Shown piece by piece: positions 24,519-34,960 of a stretch of DNA of 64,000 nucleotides. The position numbers and the translations under genes are program-made. The stretch lies in NCBI GenBank assembly GCA_037043235.1, contig JAWRVZ010000156.1:62001-126000 (forward strand), in the 5' to 3' direction. Source of the stretch: Rhodeus uyekii. Taxonomy: Eukaryota > Chordata > Actinopteri > Cypriniformes > Acheilognathidae. Position 1 is the first letter of the stretch, and every line of letters begins with the position of its first letter. The notes under the pieces are model-generated. The model was not told the DNA's origin and did no database searches. It saw only the letters and a program-made list of their open reading frames with translations.

Positions 24519-27500
24519 TGCCTGTTACAATACGCTTATGAACAAACTAACTGACATTGGGAAATGTAATGTATTTCTTTTGAATGCTAAATTGCAGGTC
24601 TAAAGGAGACTGTCACAGATAATCTGAGAAAATAATGATTCTTGAAAGCCAAAGTGTTCATTTTTTGTGCGGTTTGCACATTATCTTTGCTCTACCGGTC
24701 AGAAATGAAAGCCTTTAAATGGAGTTAGTATGGTCATCCAATTTGATAAGTGAAATTATTAATGACTTATGGGACTCATTAAAATTCATGATGGGGCATT
24801 CCACTTGAGAGTAACTCACATAGTGGAACAAATCTGACATTTCCCACCCTTCTCTCATTTAGTGCCCAGTGCTCAGAGGATTGGGCCGGGTGTTGTTGAA
24901 GCAGCAGTGATTCTCATTATGTAGCAGACCCCTTTTATCCACACAGACCAAACTGACAGGTGACCTTTCATGATGTCCCTTCTCCACACTCGGGCTCATT
25001 CGTTCTGTTCATTTGGGCCTGGAGAAAAGGTGAGGAGGTTTTCATCTCTGACCAAGGCTTGTTTGATAAAGTACTCAGTAAAGATGATAAAGCGTCTGAT
25101 TGTAAATTCAGTCGGAACCTGTTCTGTCCGGTATGAATTATGTATGGCTATTATCAGACAGGGAGAATTATGCTGTTGTGATGCTGCGGTAATAATGGTG
25201 CAATTACAATAATTGTACTCATTTAACTGTCTTAACTCTCCCCGTCTCTCTCTCTCTCTCTCTGTTCATCTGCTCCATTGCGAGCTGCATGTAGTGTCAG
25301 CTTTGTCGGCTATATTTTTGTTTGGTCTTGTCATATATAGTCCTGTGCCAAATGTCTGTTTTAGGTTATATCATTAGTCAACCTATCCTGTTTTTTTGGT
25401 GTATAATGGTTAAACTGATAATCAATTATTATTCTCAAAATTTTTATCTGAGCAAGATACAAAACGTTTTTGTAACATTTTAATCAACAAATCAAGAGAA
25501 TGTCAACTCATACATATTGTTTATTTTCCAAAAGTTATTTTACAAAGTTATTTTAATCAAAAACTCAAACTCAAAAGAATCTATCAAAAGCTAAAATTGG
25601 GAAATTGCTAATAGTAAATTCCAATAATTTTAAATTACATTAACGTTTTTCTATTAGAACAATTCTATTAGAAGTATTACTGTTGTCTAAGTGCGTTTAA
25701 TCAGCGAGCACAAGATTTAGTCACAGCAAACACAATTTTTTAGTCTTGTCTTTTCCACCAATAATATAATCGATGTCGTATCATCTTAGAACATGGAAAA
25801 AAAGGTATCAAATTAGTCACTCAATAGCGAATTCTTTTATATCTAAAGGACTGAAACTTGTGAAAGCAGAACAAGACACAATAGATCGTTTTTCTAGTGT
25901 TGTCAGGTATGGGAAAACCCCTTAACTGTTAAAAGGACAAGATATTGCATTCAATATTGGGAATCAGAAGATTTTTTTATGTTATGAACACAGGAAAAAT
26001 AAATAAGTTTATTTTTTCCAGAACTACTTCCACCATGGATTCAAATATCAAGTTCCAGTTGAGCCCAAGACTCACTCTAAAATGCCTCTTTAGAACTAGG
26101 AATGAAAGAACACGGAGTCGCTTCATTTAAGCTTATTGTATTATCTAGAGTAGAGTATTATAATCAACAATGTTAAAAACCATCTATCAGAGCCAGCAGA
26201 GAGAAAAATTCATTTGGACTATTTTTGCATCCTCTTAATATACTATTTCTTTTATCCTCACCTTTTATTGATGATTTTATTATTTTTAATTCCTTCTATG
26301 TAAAACACTTTGAATAACCACTGTGTAGGAAATATGATATATAAATAAACTTTACAAAAAGCAAACAAACAAACAAAAAAAAAACCCAGAGGAATAGCAG
26401 AGATAAAGCTGTTCTCGATGTGCAAATGAGAGCTGAATGAATGCTGATGGTCATTTTCCGAAAATGTATAAACAACCTGTCAAATATGCACTACATATAT
26501 ATTTGTTACAACGATTAAAAATGCTTGTTTATGTTCACAGTGCACTATGTTAAAACATATAACTGTTCATTTGTGTATGTACAGTAAATGTTATAATGAT
26601 TAATTCTAATGTCATTTACCAATGTCATTTTAAACATAATTTTAAATATAGACCTTATTTAATTTCTATGGTTAAAATCAAGAAATGTTATACAAAAGAT
26701 AACTGACACTCCAGTGGAAAACAAAAACAAAAACACAGTGACTTTTCCAAGAACCTCATTTGCACAAATTTGTCATTATTATAAGCTAACACTTGCATCA
26801 TCCATCTAGATGAGCGTCACTAATGTTCTGTCCTCTAAATCAGTGGATTAATTTTAACGTTTAGCATGTCAAAAGTGGAGACAAGGGACTGAACAGACTT
26901 GAAGCTTCACTGAGCCCAATGTCGGGCAAGGTAGTGACTCAGCTTATCTAGCAGAATTAGACACATTAAACATATATAAATACATGCATTAGGAAGAATT
27001 ATTTGTAGATTCTAAATTTTGTTATATAAATCTATCATTGTGTATGGTTAATTATGGTATTGCTAACATTACTAATGATCACTAACATAACTGTGATGAA
27101 ACATTTTGAGGAATATTTTGCATCTAGTTATTTTTTGATCTGAAATAGAGTCTTACCCGCAGGGGTAAAGCTCCTCTGTCACCTTCAATTTAGTTGTGCA
27201 CCTATGCCGAATGAGCCTGGATAATGGAAGCAACAGTTCACAAGAATGACATACTGAATCAGCTGCACAGTCACCCATCCGAATAATGTTTCACATCCAC
27301 TATTTTGTTATATTACAGTCTTCCTAACTGTAACAATCTGACCATTCCATTTAATATTAAAATGTAACCAAATCCACATTGTTTGGTAAATGACCTGAAA
27401 TGCCATTTGCTAAATGTTAATTTTGCTGTTTATTGATTCTAAATATGCTCTGGTAAAGATGGTAAAGTTTTTTTTTGCTGCATTTGGTTTTTGTGATGCA

Positions 27501-28224
27501 CAAATCTCAAATAGTGGTATTGGACATTCTTGTAGTTCCAGTAAATCTATAACATCAGAATCATGTTGATATACACCAGTGTTTCCAAAACCTGTTCTTT
27601 GAGGCACACCAACAGCACACTTTTTGAAAGTCTGATTCAACTCATTCAGCTTGTTAGCAGAGACTTATGAAATGGATAGATCAGATAAGCAAGACATCCA
27701 AAATTGTTGTGTCTCAAGGAAAAACTGTATTAAAACAAGGGGAAACAGTATTACATTCTCAAACTATTGCCTTAAACATCCTGGACTCAACAATACCAGG
27801 TCTTTCTGGAATATTAGCCCTAGAAAAAAACTATGTAGTACTGAATGGAGAAAATATCAGTAATGCATGTGTTTGGTGGTATTTACTCTAAATAGGATCA
27901 TCCTGCCCAGCTCAGGTAAATGTAAATGGTATAGAAACTTCTGAATGCCAAAAGCATTTTCAGGGTGACGGACAGTTCTGCAACATGGGACAAATAATCC
28001 AACAAACTAGTGGAGAAGTTTCAAATGGATTAAAGAGTTCAGGAGTAAAACAAACCGGGATGCTCAATTCATCTCTACAGTGTTTATGTACACTCCAAAT
28101 ATATTTAAGCCTACTTGAGATTTGTGTATTTGAATTGCATTTAAAATTTCCACCCATTTGCATTACATAGTTTTTTACATGCTAACTAACATAAAGTGAT
28201 GCATATATCAGGTAAGAAACTCAA
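24519..28224. other. Unannotated stretch with candidate conserved segment
   Basis: No coding exon is convincing. The segment 24770-25220 differs from the repeats around it: balanced composition and a GGTGCAATTACAATAATTGTA inverted motif near 25197. It may be a regulatory element (see findings). A (TC)n run lies at about 25241-25262. The frames at 25945-26130 and 27651-27891 lack family motifs. Confidence 0.45.
26300..26352 (+). repeat. LINE/SINE 3' tail
   Basis: TAAAACACTTTGAATAACCA followed by CTGTGTAGGAAATATGATAT and AAATAAAC resembles the 3' tail common to fish L2/Rex1-type retroposons. The body of the insertion is not identifiable. Confidence 0.5.
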
Positions 28225-28415
28225 GTTCCCTTTCAGGGAACTCGAGCTGTGTCGAAGCACTAGGGGAAATAGCCTTGCGTCAGTCACGTGAAGATCTGTG
28301 CAACTAATGAGAGGCGAACGCGTGTGAATGCGTCACTGCCGGCGGTAGCCGGTGACGTCATGAGGAAGAGCATAAAGGCGTGTCTGAAACCCAGGCGCGT
28401 CAGCTCTGAATGCCT
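28225..28415 (+). repeat. DIRS left inverted terminal repeat
   Basis: It begins GTTCCCTTTCAGGGAAC, a hairpin with a TTC loop, then CTCGAGCTGTGTCGAAGCAC and TAGGGGAAATAGCC. From GCTGTGTCG to GAATGCCT it is the reverse complement of 37641-37811 with a handful of differences. Confidence 0.9.
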
Positions 28416-28447
28416 TCAGCGTGCTGTGTCTGTGTGAGAGTGATTTT

Positions 28448-29625
28448 GAGTCTGAGATAGCTAAAAATCATCAGAATGAGTGTGAAAATGTGGCGAATGA
28501 ACAGAGGTTCACACCGTGTGTTTATCCTTGCCCACGTTTTATAACGGGCAAGGATACACATGTTATGTGTGTAATCTGTTTGGGAGTGGAACATGCACGG
28601 TCGGCACTTGAGAATGCCGGCTGTAAAGACTGTGAGCGGTTTTCATTGCATGATCTCCACTCCTGCCTGGCGGTCTGTAACGAGGCCGCCCAGGCTAGTG
28701 TTCCCCGCGATTCGGGACCTGCAGCAGCCGAGGCTTTGCGGCGCTCTCAGTCCTGGGGATCACAAATGGATCTCGCTGAGACAGCTGGGGTGGGTCCTTT
28801 CTTACCACAGTCCTCACGAGATCAAGCGGGTCCCAGTCACAAGCACTCTGAGAGAGATGCCCGTGCTGTGACTCCAACACTAGCTCTATCAAGTTCAGAG
28901 AGTGAGATGGATTTAGCTAGTGTTGACCCGGTCGAGGAGGATTCGCCACTCTCCTCGCCGGCGTTTGAGGAGCTTGTTGAGGTTGTGGCGCGAGCGGTCT
29001 CTCGTCTGGGGCTTGATTGGCCAGCAGAGACCAGAAGCGCTCTTCCTAAGAAAAGTATGTTAGACGAGCATTATCTTCCGACTCGCGTCATTCCCCCGCG
29101 CCGAGCAATGTCTTTCATACCTGATTTACATGCCGAGGTATCTAGATTTTGGGGAAGGCCAGCCTCTGAGAAAATTCATACACGTAATATTACGATGTAT
29201 AATAATCTAGTAGGGGCTCAAGATCATTGCTATGGAGGGATGAAGAAAGTGGATGAGGGCGAGTCACCTCGTTCCTCATTCTGCATCCTCCATTAAAGCT
29301 CCGGCGCTCCCCTCCAAGCCGATGCGCATCACATCGTCTTTGGTGGGGAAAGCATACTCAGCATCGAGTCAAGCCGCAGCGTGTCTGCACACCACGACAC
29401 TGCTGCAGGCATATCAGGCTGAGTTGCTTGGGGACCTCAACGAGGGCGGCGGTTTCAGTCCGGAGGCAGTGGCAGAGCTGCGCCGGACCGTGGATCTGTC
29501 TCTTCGGGCCACTAGGGAGACGGCCTACTCTGTCGGCCGCTCCATGGCAGCTCTGGTGGCCACGGAGAGACACCTTTGGCTCAATTTATCTTCAATAAAA
29601 GACAAGGATAAATTTGTTTTGCTGG
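28448..29625 (+). pseudogene. DIRS gag, N-terminal and middle part
   Basis: The frame reads AKNHQNECENVANEQRF, then a Cys-rich segment HVMCVICLGVEH...GCKDCERF (possible metal-binding motif), an acidic Ser-rich region (SSSESEMDLASVDPVEEDSP) and FEELVEVVARAVSRLGLDWP. After a frameshift near 29230-29260 it continues with SSLVGKAYSASSQAAACLH, LLQAYQAELLGDLNEGGG and SLRATRETAYSVGRSMAAL. There is no in-frame ATG where the conserved reading begins; an ATA codon precedes AKNHQ in this copy and in the copy at 61.8 kb. The frame stops at the Gmr1 insertion (TSD ACGCT, 29626-29630). Confidence 0.85.
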
Positions 29626-29630
29626 ACGCT

Positions 29631-29868
29631 TGTGATGAAGTAGATAGTCCCGCTGGGCATAGCGCACACTCATACACATACATCGCACCACACACACTTA
29701 CCACACTCTCTTTCCCTCCCCACCCCACCGTTTGCTTGTCAGCAGAGCGGGTGCACACGCAGCTGATAGCCCATGGACAGTTTCACACACTACATGTTCC
29801 ATTTCCCTGCTATAGTTTTCCCGATCTCACACTACCCAAAGCAGATCCCTGGGGGTCGCTTTGTGACA
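29631..29868 (+). repeat. Gmr1-like 5' LTR
   Basis: It starts TGTGATGAAG and ends TTTGTGACA. Reading both copies base by base I found no difference from 34365-34602. Short LTRs are usual for this group. Confidence 0.95.
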
Positions 29869-29870
29869 TT

Positions 29871-29888
29871 TGGTGGCAGCGGTGGGAT
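29871..29888 (+). promoter_or_regulatory. Primer-binding site, tRNA-Leu type
   Basis: TGGTGGCAGCGGTGGGAT begins two bases after the 5' LTR. Its complement ends ...CGCTGCCACCA, the form of the 3' end of a vertebrate tRNA-Leu(AAG) with CCA. The site overlaps the likely gag start codon at 29887-29889. The tRNA assignment is from recall of the tRNA 3' end. Confidence 0.7.
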
Positions 29889-32298
29889 GGCTACTCGCAA
29901 GAAGGCGCCGAAAGGCAAAAGAACCCGAGCTGGACTACGCTCCCAGGTGAAAGCAGGGGTAGAGGAAGATCCAGTCTTGGACTCCTTAGAGTCAACGGAG
30001 GATGAAGAGGGGGCAGTGGCTGCATTTCCTAGAGTTTCAGCTGAGGTCCACACATCACAGATTAAGGCAGACACAACACGGTCAACACCCAGTGAGGGAC
30101 TGATGGGACTTATGCGTCAGTTCCTCGATGCACAGCAACAGAGGGAGGAGAGACATCGGCTAGAACTTCGGGAGCTTCGAGATGTGATCCTGCAGACGCT
30201 GAGGCCTGCGGAAACCCCTAGTGAGTCCAGGAGTTTGCGTATGGATCTTCCAACACCAGCTACATCAAGAACTGCGCCTGCACGCCGCCCAGACACACCA
30301 GAAAGTCAAGCTGCCATACAGCCAAGGCTAATGAGTGAACCGCCAAGGATACCTGCCTTCCAACAAGGGGAGGACATTGAGAGTTATCTCAGGCGCTTCG
30401 AACGTCTAGCCAAGACTTGGGGATGGCCAGAGGAAGAATGGAGCCTTCGTCTGGTTCCATTGCTAACTGGACAGGCTTTGGAGGCGTACTTGGCAATGGA
30501 TGAGGAGCAAGCGGCAGTATACGTTGATCTGAGGGAGGCACTCTTGGAGAAATTTAACATCTCGCCAGAGACCTACAGACAGCGATTCCGGGCATCTACA
30601 ATCCCTGCTGGTGAGACTCCGACGGAGACTTACAACCGTCTCAGGACCCTCTACTGTCGTTGGGTGAAACCTGATCTTCACACTAAGGAGGAGATCGGGG
30701 AGACCATCATCTTGGAGCAGCTGCTTCGTGTGCTTCCATATGACAGCCGAACCTGGGTGCGGGAACACGAACCGACAACAGGACTGGCAGCAGCGAGGCT
30801 GGCTCTTCAGTATGTGAATGCTCACCGCGGTAATCCACGCTCTCAACCACTCAAAGGTACTGTGTATGTGAGACCAGACACTGCTGGGGTTGGAACTGTA
30901 CGAGGTCCTACGGAAAACATTAGTAGTGTACAGAAACCTAAAAATACAGTGAGACAAGAATTGGTGTGTTTCTATTGTCAACAGCAGGGGCACAAAGCAT
31001 CAGTGTGTCCTATGCGAAAACCAAAGTTGACAGGATTTTGTTATGTCCCAAGGGAAGAAAACAAGGATAGTGACTCTAGAGGGGAGAGTCAGACTTTGTT
31101 TGAGGTAACTGTTGATGGACATCATCTGAAAGCACTGTTGGACACTGGTAGTTCCCGGTCTCTCTTAAAACCATGCTTTGCTTCAAATGTTGACTATGCT
31201 ACTACCACAACTGTCCAGTGTGTGCATGGGGATGTAAGGCAGTATCCCTGCGCAGAGGTAGTTGTCTGTGTACAAGAACAGTCATTTCTGATGAATGTGG
31301 TTATAGTTGAGGATTTACCTGCTGATATGATTTTAGGTAGAGACTTACCAATACTTTATGAACTGCTACAAGCCAACATGAACTTTGAAACTGTTGTTAC
31401 CTCTGCCACTGTACATAAATCATGTCCTGCTGTTACTCGGGCACAAGCTAGGGCAGGTCTGCAGCCTTTGCCAGATTTGCACAGTAGTCTGCTGCAGGGC
31501 GGGACCAAGGGCCCAAGAAAACCACGTCGAAAACGTCGGCTTGAAAAATACATGGGTTCTCCGGACCCTGCGACCTCAGTCGACGGTCTCAAGGTTGAGG
31601 GCTGGAGGATCCCAGATAACATTGGGGAATTACAAAGGAGAGATGAGTCTTTGAAGTCATTGTTTGAAAAAGCTGCCAGTGAAAAAGGTTCAAATCTATG
31701 TGATGAAAAGTGTGTGATTGTGAATAATGTGTTGTATCTGCAAGCCAATGATGTCACCCGTTTAGTAGTTCCTAAATGTTGTAGGCCCCTTGTCTTGCAC
31801 CTTGCACACACTGTTCCATGGGCTGGTCACTTAGGACAGCAGAAAACATACACTCGCATCAGTTCACGTTTTCATTGGCCTTCACTTTACACTGACGTAC
31901 AGACAAACTGCAACACATGTGCAACCTGCCAGAAGACCAGTGCTGTGTCCCAGCGGGGCAGAGCACCTTTGTACCCTCTCCCTGTTATTTCTAATCCCTT
32001 CAGGCGCATTGCAATGGACATTGTGGGACCACTTGAGAAGAGCAGTGCGGGACACCAATACATCCTGGTGGTGTGTGACTACGCAACCAGATATCCTGAA
32101 GCCTTCCCACTCCGTTCCATTACCACTACAAAGATCATCCAAGCTTTGGTGCAGCTGTTCTCCAGGGTGGGAATCCCTGAAGAAATACTAACTGACAGAG
32201 GGACAAACTTTATGTCACGGCTGATGGGACAACTTCATCGCCAGCTGGGCATTACCGCCATCAGAACTAGTGCATACCATCCACAGACGGACGGCTAG
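29887..32298 (+). pseudogene. Gmr1-like gag-protease-integrase frame ending at a premature stop
   Basis: I chose ATG 29887 (MATRKKAPKG) because upstream ATGs lie inside the LTR. The frame has 803 codons. In order: basic N-terminus; coiled-coil-like segment (about residues 75-100); capsid with a SCAN-like segment at about 230-312 (ETYNRLRTLYCRWVKPDLHT, ILEQLLRVLPYDSRTWVREH); CCHC knuckle CFYCQQQGHKASVC (about 360); aspartic protease LLDTGSSRSLL (about 417); integrase zinc finger ending CNTCATC; catalytic MDIVGPL and ILTDRGTNF. The frame stops at HPQTDG, immediately before the segment with the catalytic Glu. Gag assembles the particle and integrase inserts the cDNA. Confidence 0.92.
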
Positions 32299-34377
32299 GT
32301 GGAGCGGTTCAATCAAACACTAAAGAGCATGCTTCGGAAGTTTGTGTCCGACACGGGACGTGACTGGGACAAATGGCTTCCCTTTCTGTTGTTCGCCTAT
32401 CGAGAGGTACCTCAAGCTTCAACTGGCTTTTCTCCTTTTGAGCTCCTATATGGCTGGCAAGTTCAAGGACCCCTAGACCTGATCCGGAAGAGCTGGGAGA
32501 ATCCTACTCGCAGAGAAGAGGAAAAGGGTATCGTTCAGTATGTGCTGGAGATGAGGGACCGGCTTGAACGTTACCAAGAACAGGCGAAAGACAACCTGAA
32601 AGAAGCCCAGAAGGCCCAGAAAACCTGGTATGACCAGAACGCAAGGCAGAGACAATTAGAGCCAGGGCAGAAAGTATTATTACTACTGCCAACTTCAAAT
32701 AATAAGCTGCTGGCTAAATGGCAAGGGCCATATACCATTGTGAGGAAGATGGGATCAGTGACATATGAGATCTACCATCCAGATAAGGGTAAAACCAAGC
32801 AGACATATCACATCAATCTGCTCAAAGAATGGAGAGAGCCCAGTCAAGTGAAAGAGGGGACAACAATGATGGTGAGGGAAGTATTGGACGAGACTGATGA
32901 GGAACTAGAACCAGAATCAAAGGCACAGAGAGAACCAGCTCAGGTGGACTTGGGACACCTAGAGGATTCCAACAAGGTTCAGCTGCAAAGTCTGCTGGAA
33001 CAGTTCCCTGCTTTGTTCTGCCAACGGCCGGGAAGAACAGAGTTAATTCACCACACAATACACCTCACTGACCCAACACCATCAAGACAGCGACCTTATC
33101 GAGTGCCAGAAAGGCTAGTGGATTCCTTGAAAGAGGAAGTAAAGACTATGCTAGATACAGGGGTGATTGAGCCATCCAAGAGCGAGTGGAGTAGTCCCGT
33201 AGTCATTGTCCCAAAGAAAGATGGAACGCTGCGTATATGTATAGACTTTCGTCGGCTGAATGCGCAGTCACGATTCGATGCTTACCCCATGCCGCGAATC
33301 GATGATTTGCTGGAGCGAATCGGACAGGCCCAATACATTACCACCCTGGACCTGTGTAAGGGGTACTGGCAGGTGCCCCTCGATACAGACTCCAGACCGT
33401 ATACAGCATTCAGAACACCAATGGGACTATACCAGTTCACTGTTCTTCCCTTTGGTCTGCATGGAGCACCTGCCACATTTCAAAGACTGATGGACCAAGT
33501 TCTTCAAGGATGTGAGGGTTGGGCATCTGCTTACTTGGATGATGTGGTGATTTTCAGTAACTCCTGGGAGAAACATTTGGAGCATCTGAAGGATACTCTG
33601 ACACGAATCCAAGAGGCAGGACTTACTCTCAATGTCAGGAAGTGTGAGTGGGCAAGGCAGGAAACCAGTTACCTGGGTTATCACCTGGGCAATGGCAAAC
33701 TGAGACCCCAAGTAGACAAAGTTGAAGCCATCCGGAGAAGCCCAAGGCCTAGAACAAAGAAGGAGATAAGATCCTTCCTCGGCCTGGTGGGTTGGTATAG
33801 GAGATTCATTCCAAACTTTGCAACCATTGCTACCCCGCTTACCAACATGCTCACGAAAGCAGCAAGGAGCCCGATTGGGTGGACCGAGGACTGTGAGGCT
33901 GCTTTTACAACACTCAAAGAAAAGATTTGCTCCAGCCCGGTCCTACAAAGCCCTGATTTCACCCAGAGATTCCTGATCCAGGTAGACGCCTCAGCCACAG
34001 GAGTTGGGGCTGTCCTGGCCCAGGGGAAAGAGGGAGAAGAAAATCCAGTGGTTTACATCAGCAGGAAGCTGTTGCCCAGGGAGACCAGGTACTCAACTGT
34101 GGAGAAGGAGTGTCTCGCCATTAAGTGGTCCCTAGAAAGTTTAAGATATTACGTCCTAGGAAGGGAGTTTGATCTACAGACCGACCATAGAGCACTAACG
34201 TGGATCCAGACAATGAAGGATCACAACTCCAGAGTAATGAGATGGTACTTAAGCCTCCAAACCTATAAGTTTAAGGTGCGGCACAGACCAGGACGACAGA
34301 ATGTGGTTGCCGACTACCTGTCGCGGTACCCGGACAGTACGCGGCTAAGAGAAGGGGGAGGTGATGTGATGAAGTAG
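32299..34377 (+). pseudogene. Gmr1-like integrase C-terminus, RT and RNase H
   Basis: Same frame as the preceding gene, directly after the TAG; it has no start codon of its own that would serve, so it is a continuation. VERFNQTLK carries the integrase catalytic Glu, followed by the GPY module KWQGPYTIVRKMG (about 32716). RT then shows WSSPVVIVPKKDGTLRIC, TLDLCKGYWQVPL, LPFGLHGAPATF and the active site AYLDDVVIF (about 33524). RNase H follows with VDASATGVGAVLAQ, EKECLAIKWSLE and LQTDHRALTW. Translation ends at a TAG 13 bp inside the 3' LTR. Apart from the leading stop, all hallmark residues appear present over 692 codons. Confidence 0.93.
34345..34364 (+). promoter_or_regulatory. Gmr1-like polypurine tract
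   Basis: AAGAGAAGGGGGAGGTGA directly precedes the 3' LTR at 34365. This is the normal position for the plus-strand primer. Confidence 0.85.
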
Positions 34378-34602
34378 ATAGTCCCGCTGGGCATAGCGCA
34401 CACTCATACACATACATCGCACCACACACACTTACCACACTCTCTTTCCCTCCCCACCCCACCGTTTGCTTGTCAGCAGAGCGGGTGCACACGCAGCTGA
34501 TAGCCCATGGACAGTTTCACACACTACATGTTCCATTTCCCTGCTATAGTTTTCCCGATCTCACACTACCCAAAGCAGATCCCTGGGGGTCGCTTTGTGA
34601 CA
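34365..34602 (+). repeat. Gmr1-like 3' LTR
   Basis: 238 bp, identical as read to the 5' LTR, followed by the TSD ACGCT (34603-34607). Confidence 0.95.
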
Positions 34603-34960
34603 ACGCTCCTCTGTCCCCTTCGGGCTTGTTCGGCGATGCCGTGAAAAGCGTCGTCGACAAGTTTCAGGAGGCTGCATGACAGTAGGCGGCATTCAGTAAA
34701 GTTCTTCCCCGCCGCCCTCCACGTGAGACCATCAGTCAAGCGCGGTCTCAAAGCTCCTCGTACAGGGCCGCTCAAAAACAAAGTGTCGCGACCCGTCTCC
34801 CTCCGGTAGACCCTGGGAGGGCGGGCCGACAAGTTCAAGCCGCTGGTAGAAAGGGTGATTTGAGGGTTGTCCTGAACGCCAAGAAGGCTAAGACTAGCGG
34901 CCCTGCCGCCAAGCCGCAACAAGGTGGTGTCTCCCAGGAGCAGCTCCAGAGTCAGCCCGC
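34603..34960 (+). pseudogene. DIRS gag, C-terminal part
   Basis: Gag resumes after the Gmr1-like insertion with APLSPSGLFGDAVKSVVDKF and QEAA, then a stop, LPRR-like basic residues, and a frame with PPSVKRGLKAP-like sequence. It corresponds to 63045-63250 in the second DIRS copy, where the same join (GGGCGCTCCTCTGTCCC) is uninterrupted. Confidence 0.8.

Larger units (their letters stand above)
29631..34602 (+). mobile_element. Gmr1-like Ty3/gypsy retrotransposon, young, nearly intact
   Basis: A 4972-bp element with 238-bp LTRs that are identical as read, flanked by the 5-bp TSD ACGCT. It contains a tRNA-type primer site, one long gag-protease-integrase frame, a stop, then RT-RNase H, and a polypurine tract. 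RT lies after integrase (PR-INT-RT-RH), opposite to normal gypsy order and diagnostic of Gmr1-type elements described from cod and other deuterostomes. Identical LTRs mean recent insertion. The only coding break I found is a TAG at 32296-32298. It interrupts DIRS gag. Confidence 0.95.

Noticed and set aside
30463..30993. 176-residue minus-strand frame
   Set aside because: It is antisense to the Gmr1-like capsid region, which has clear domain motifs on plus.
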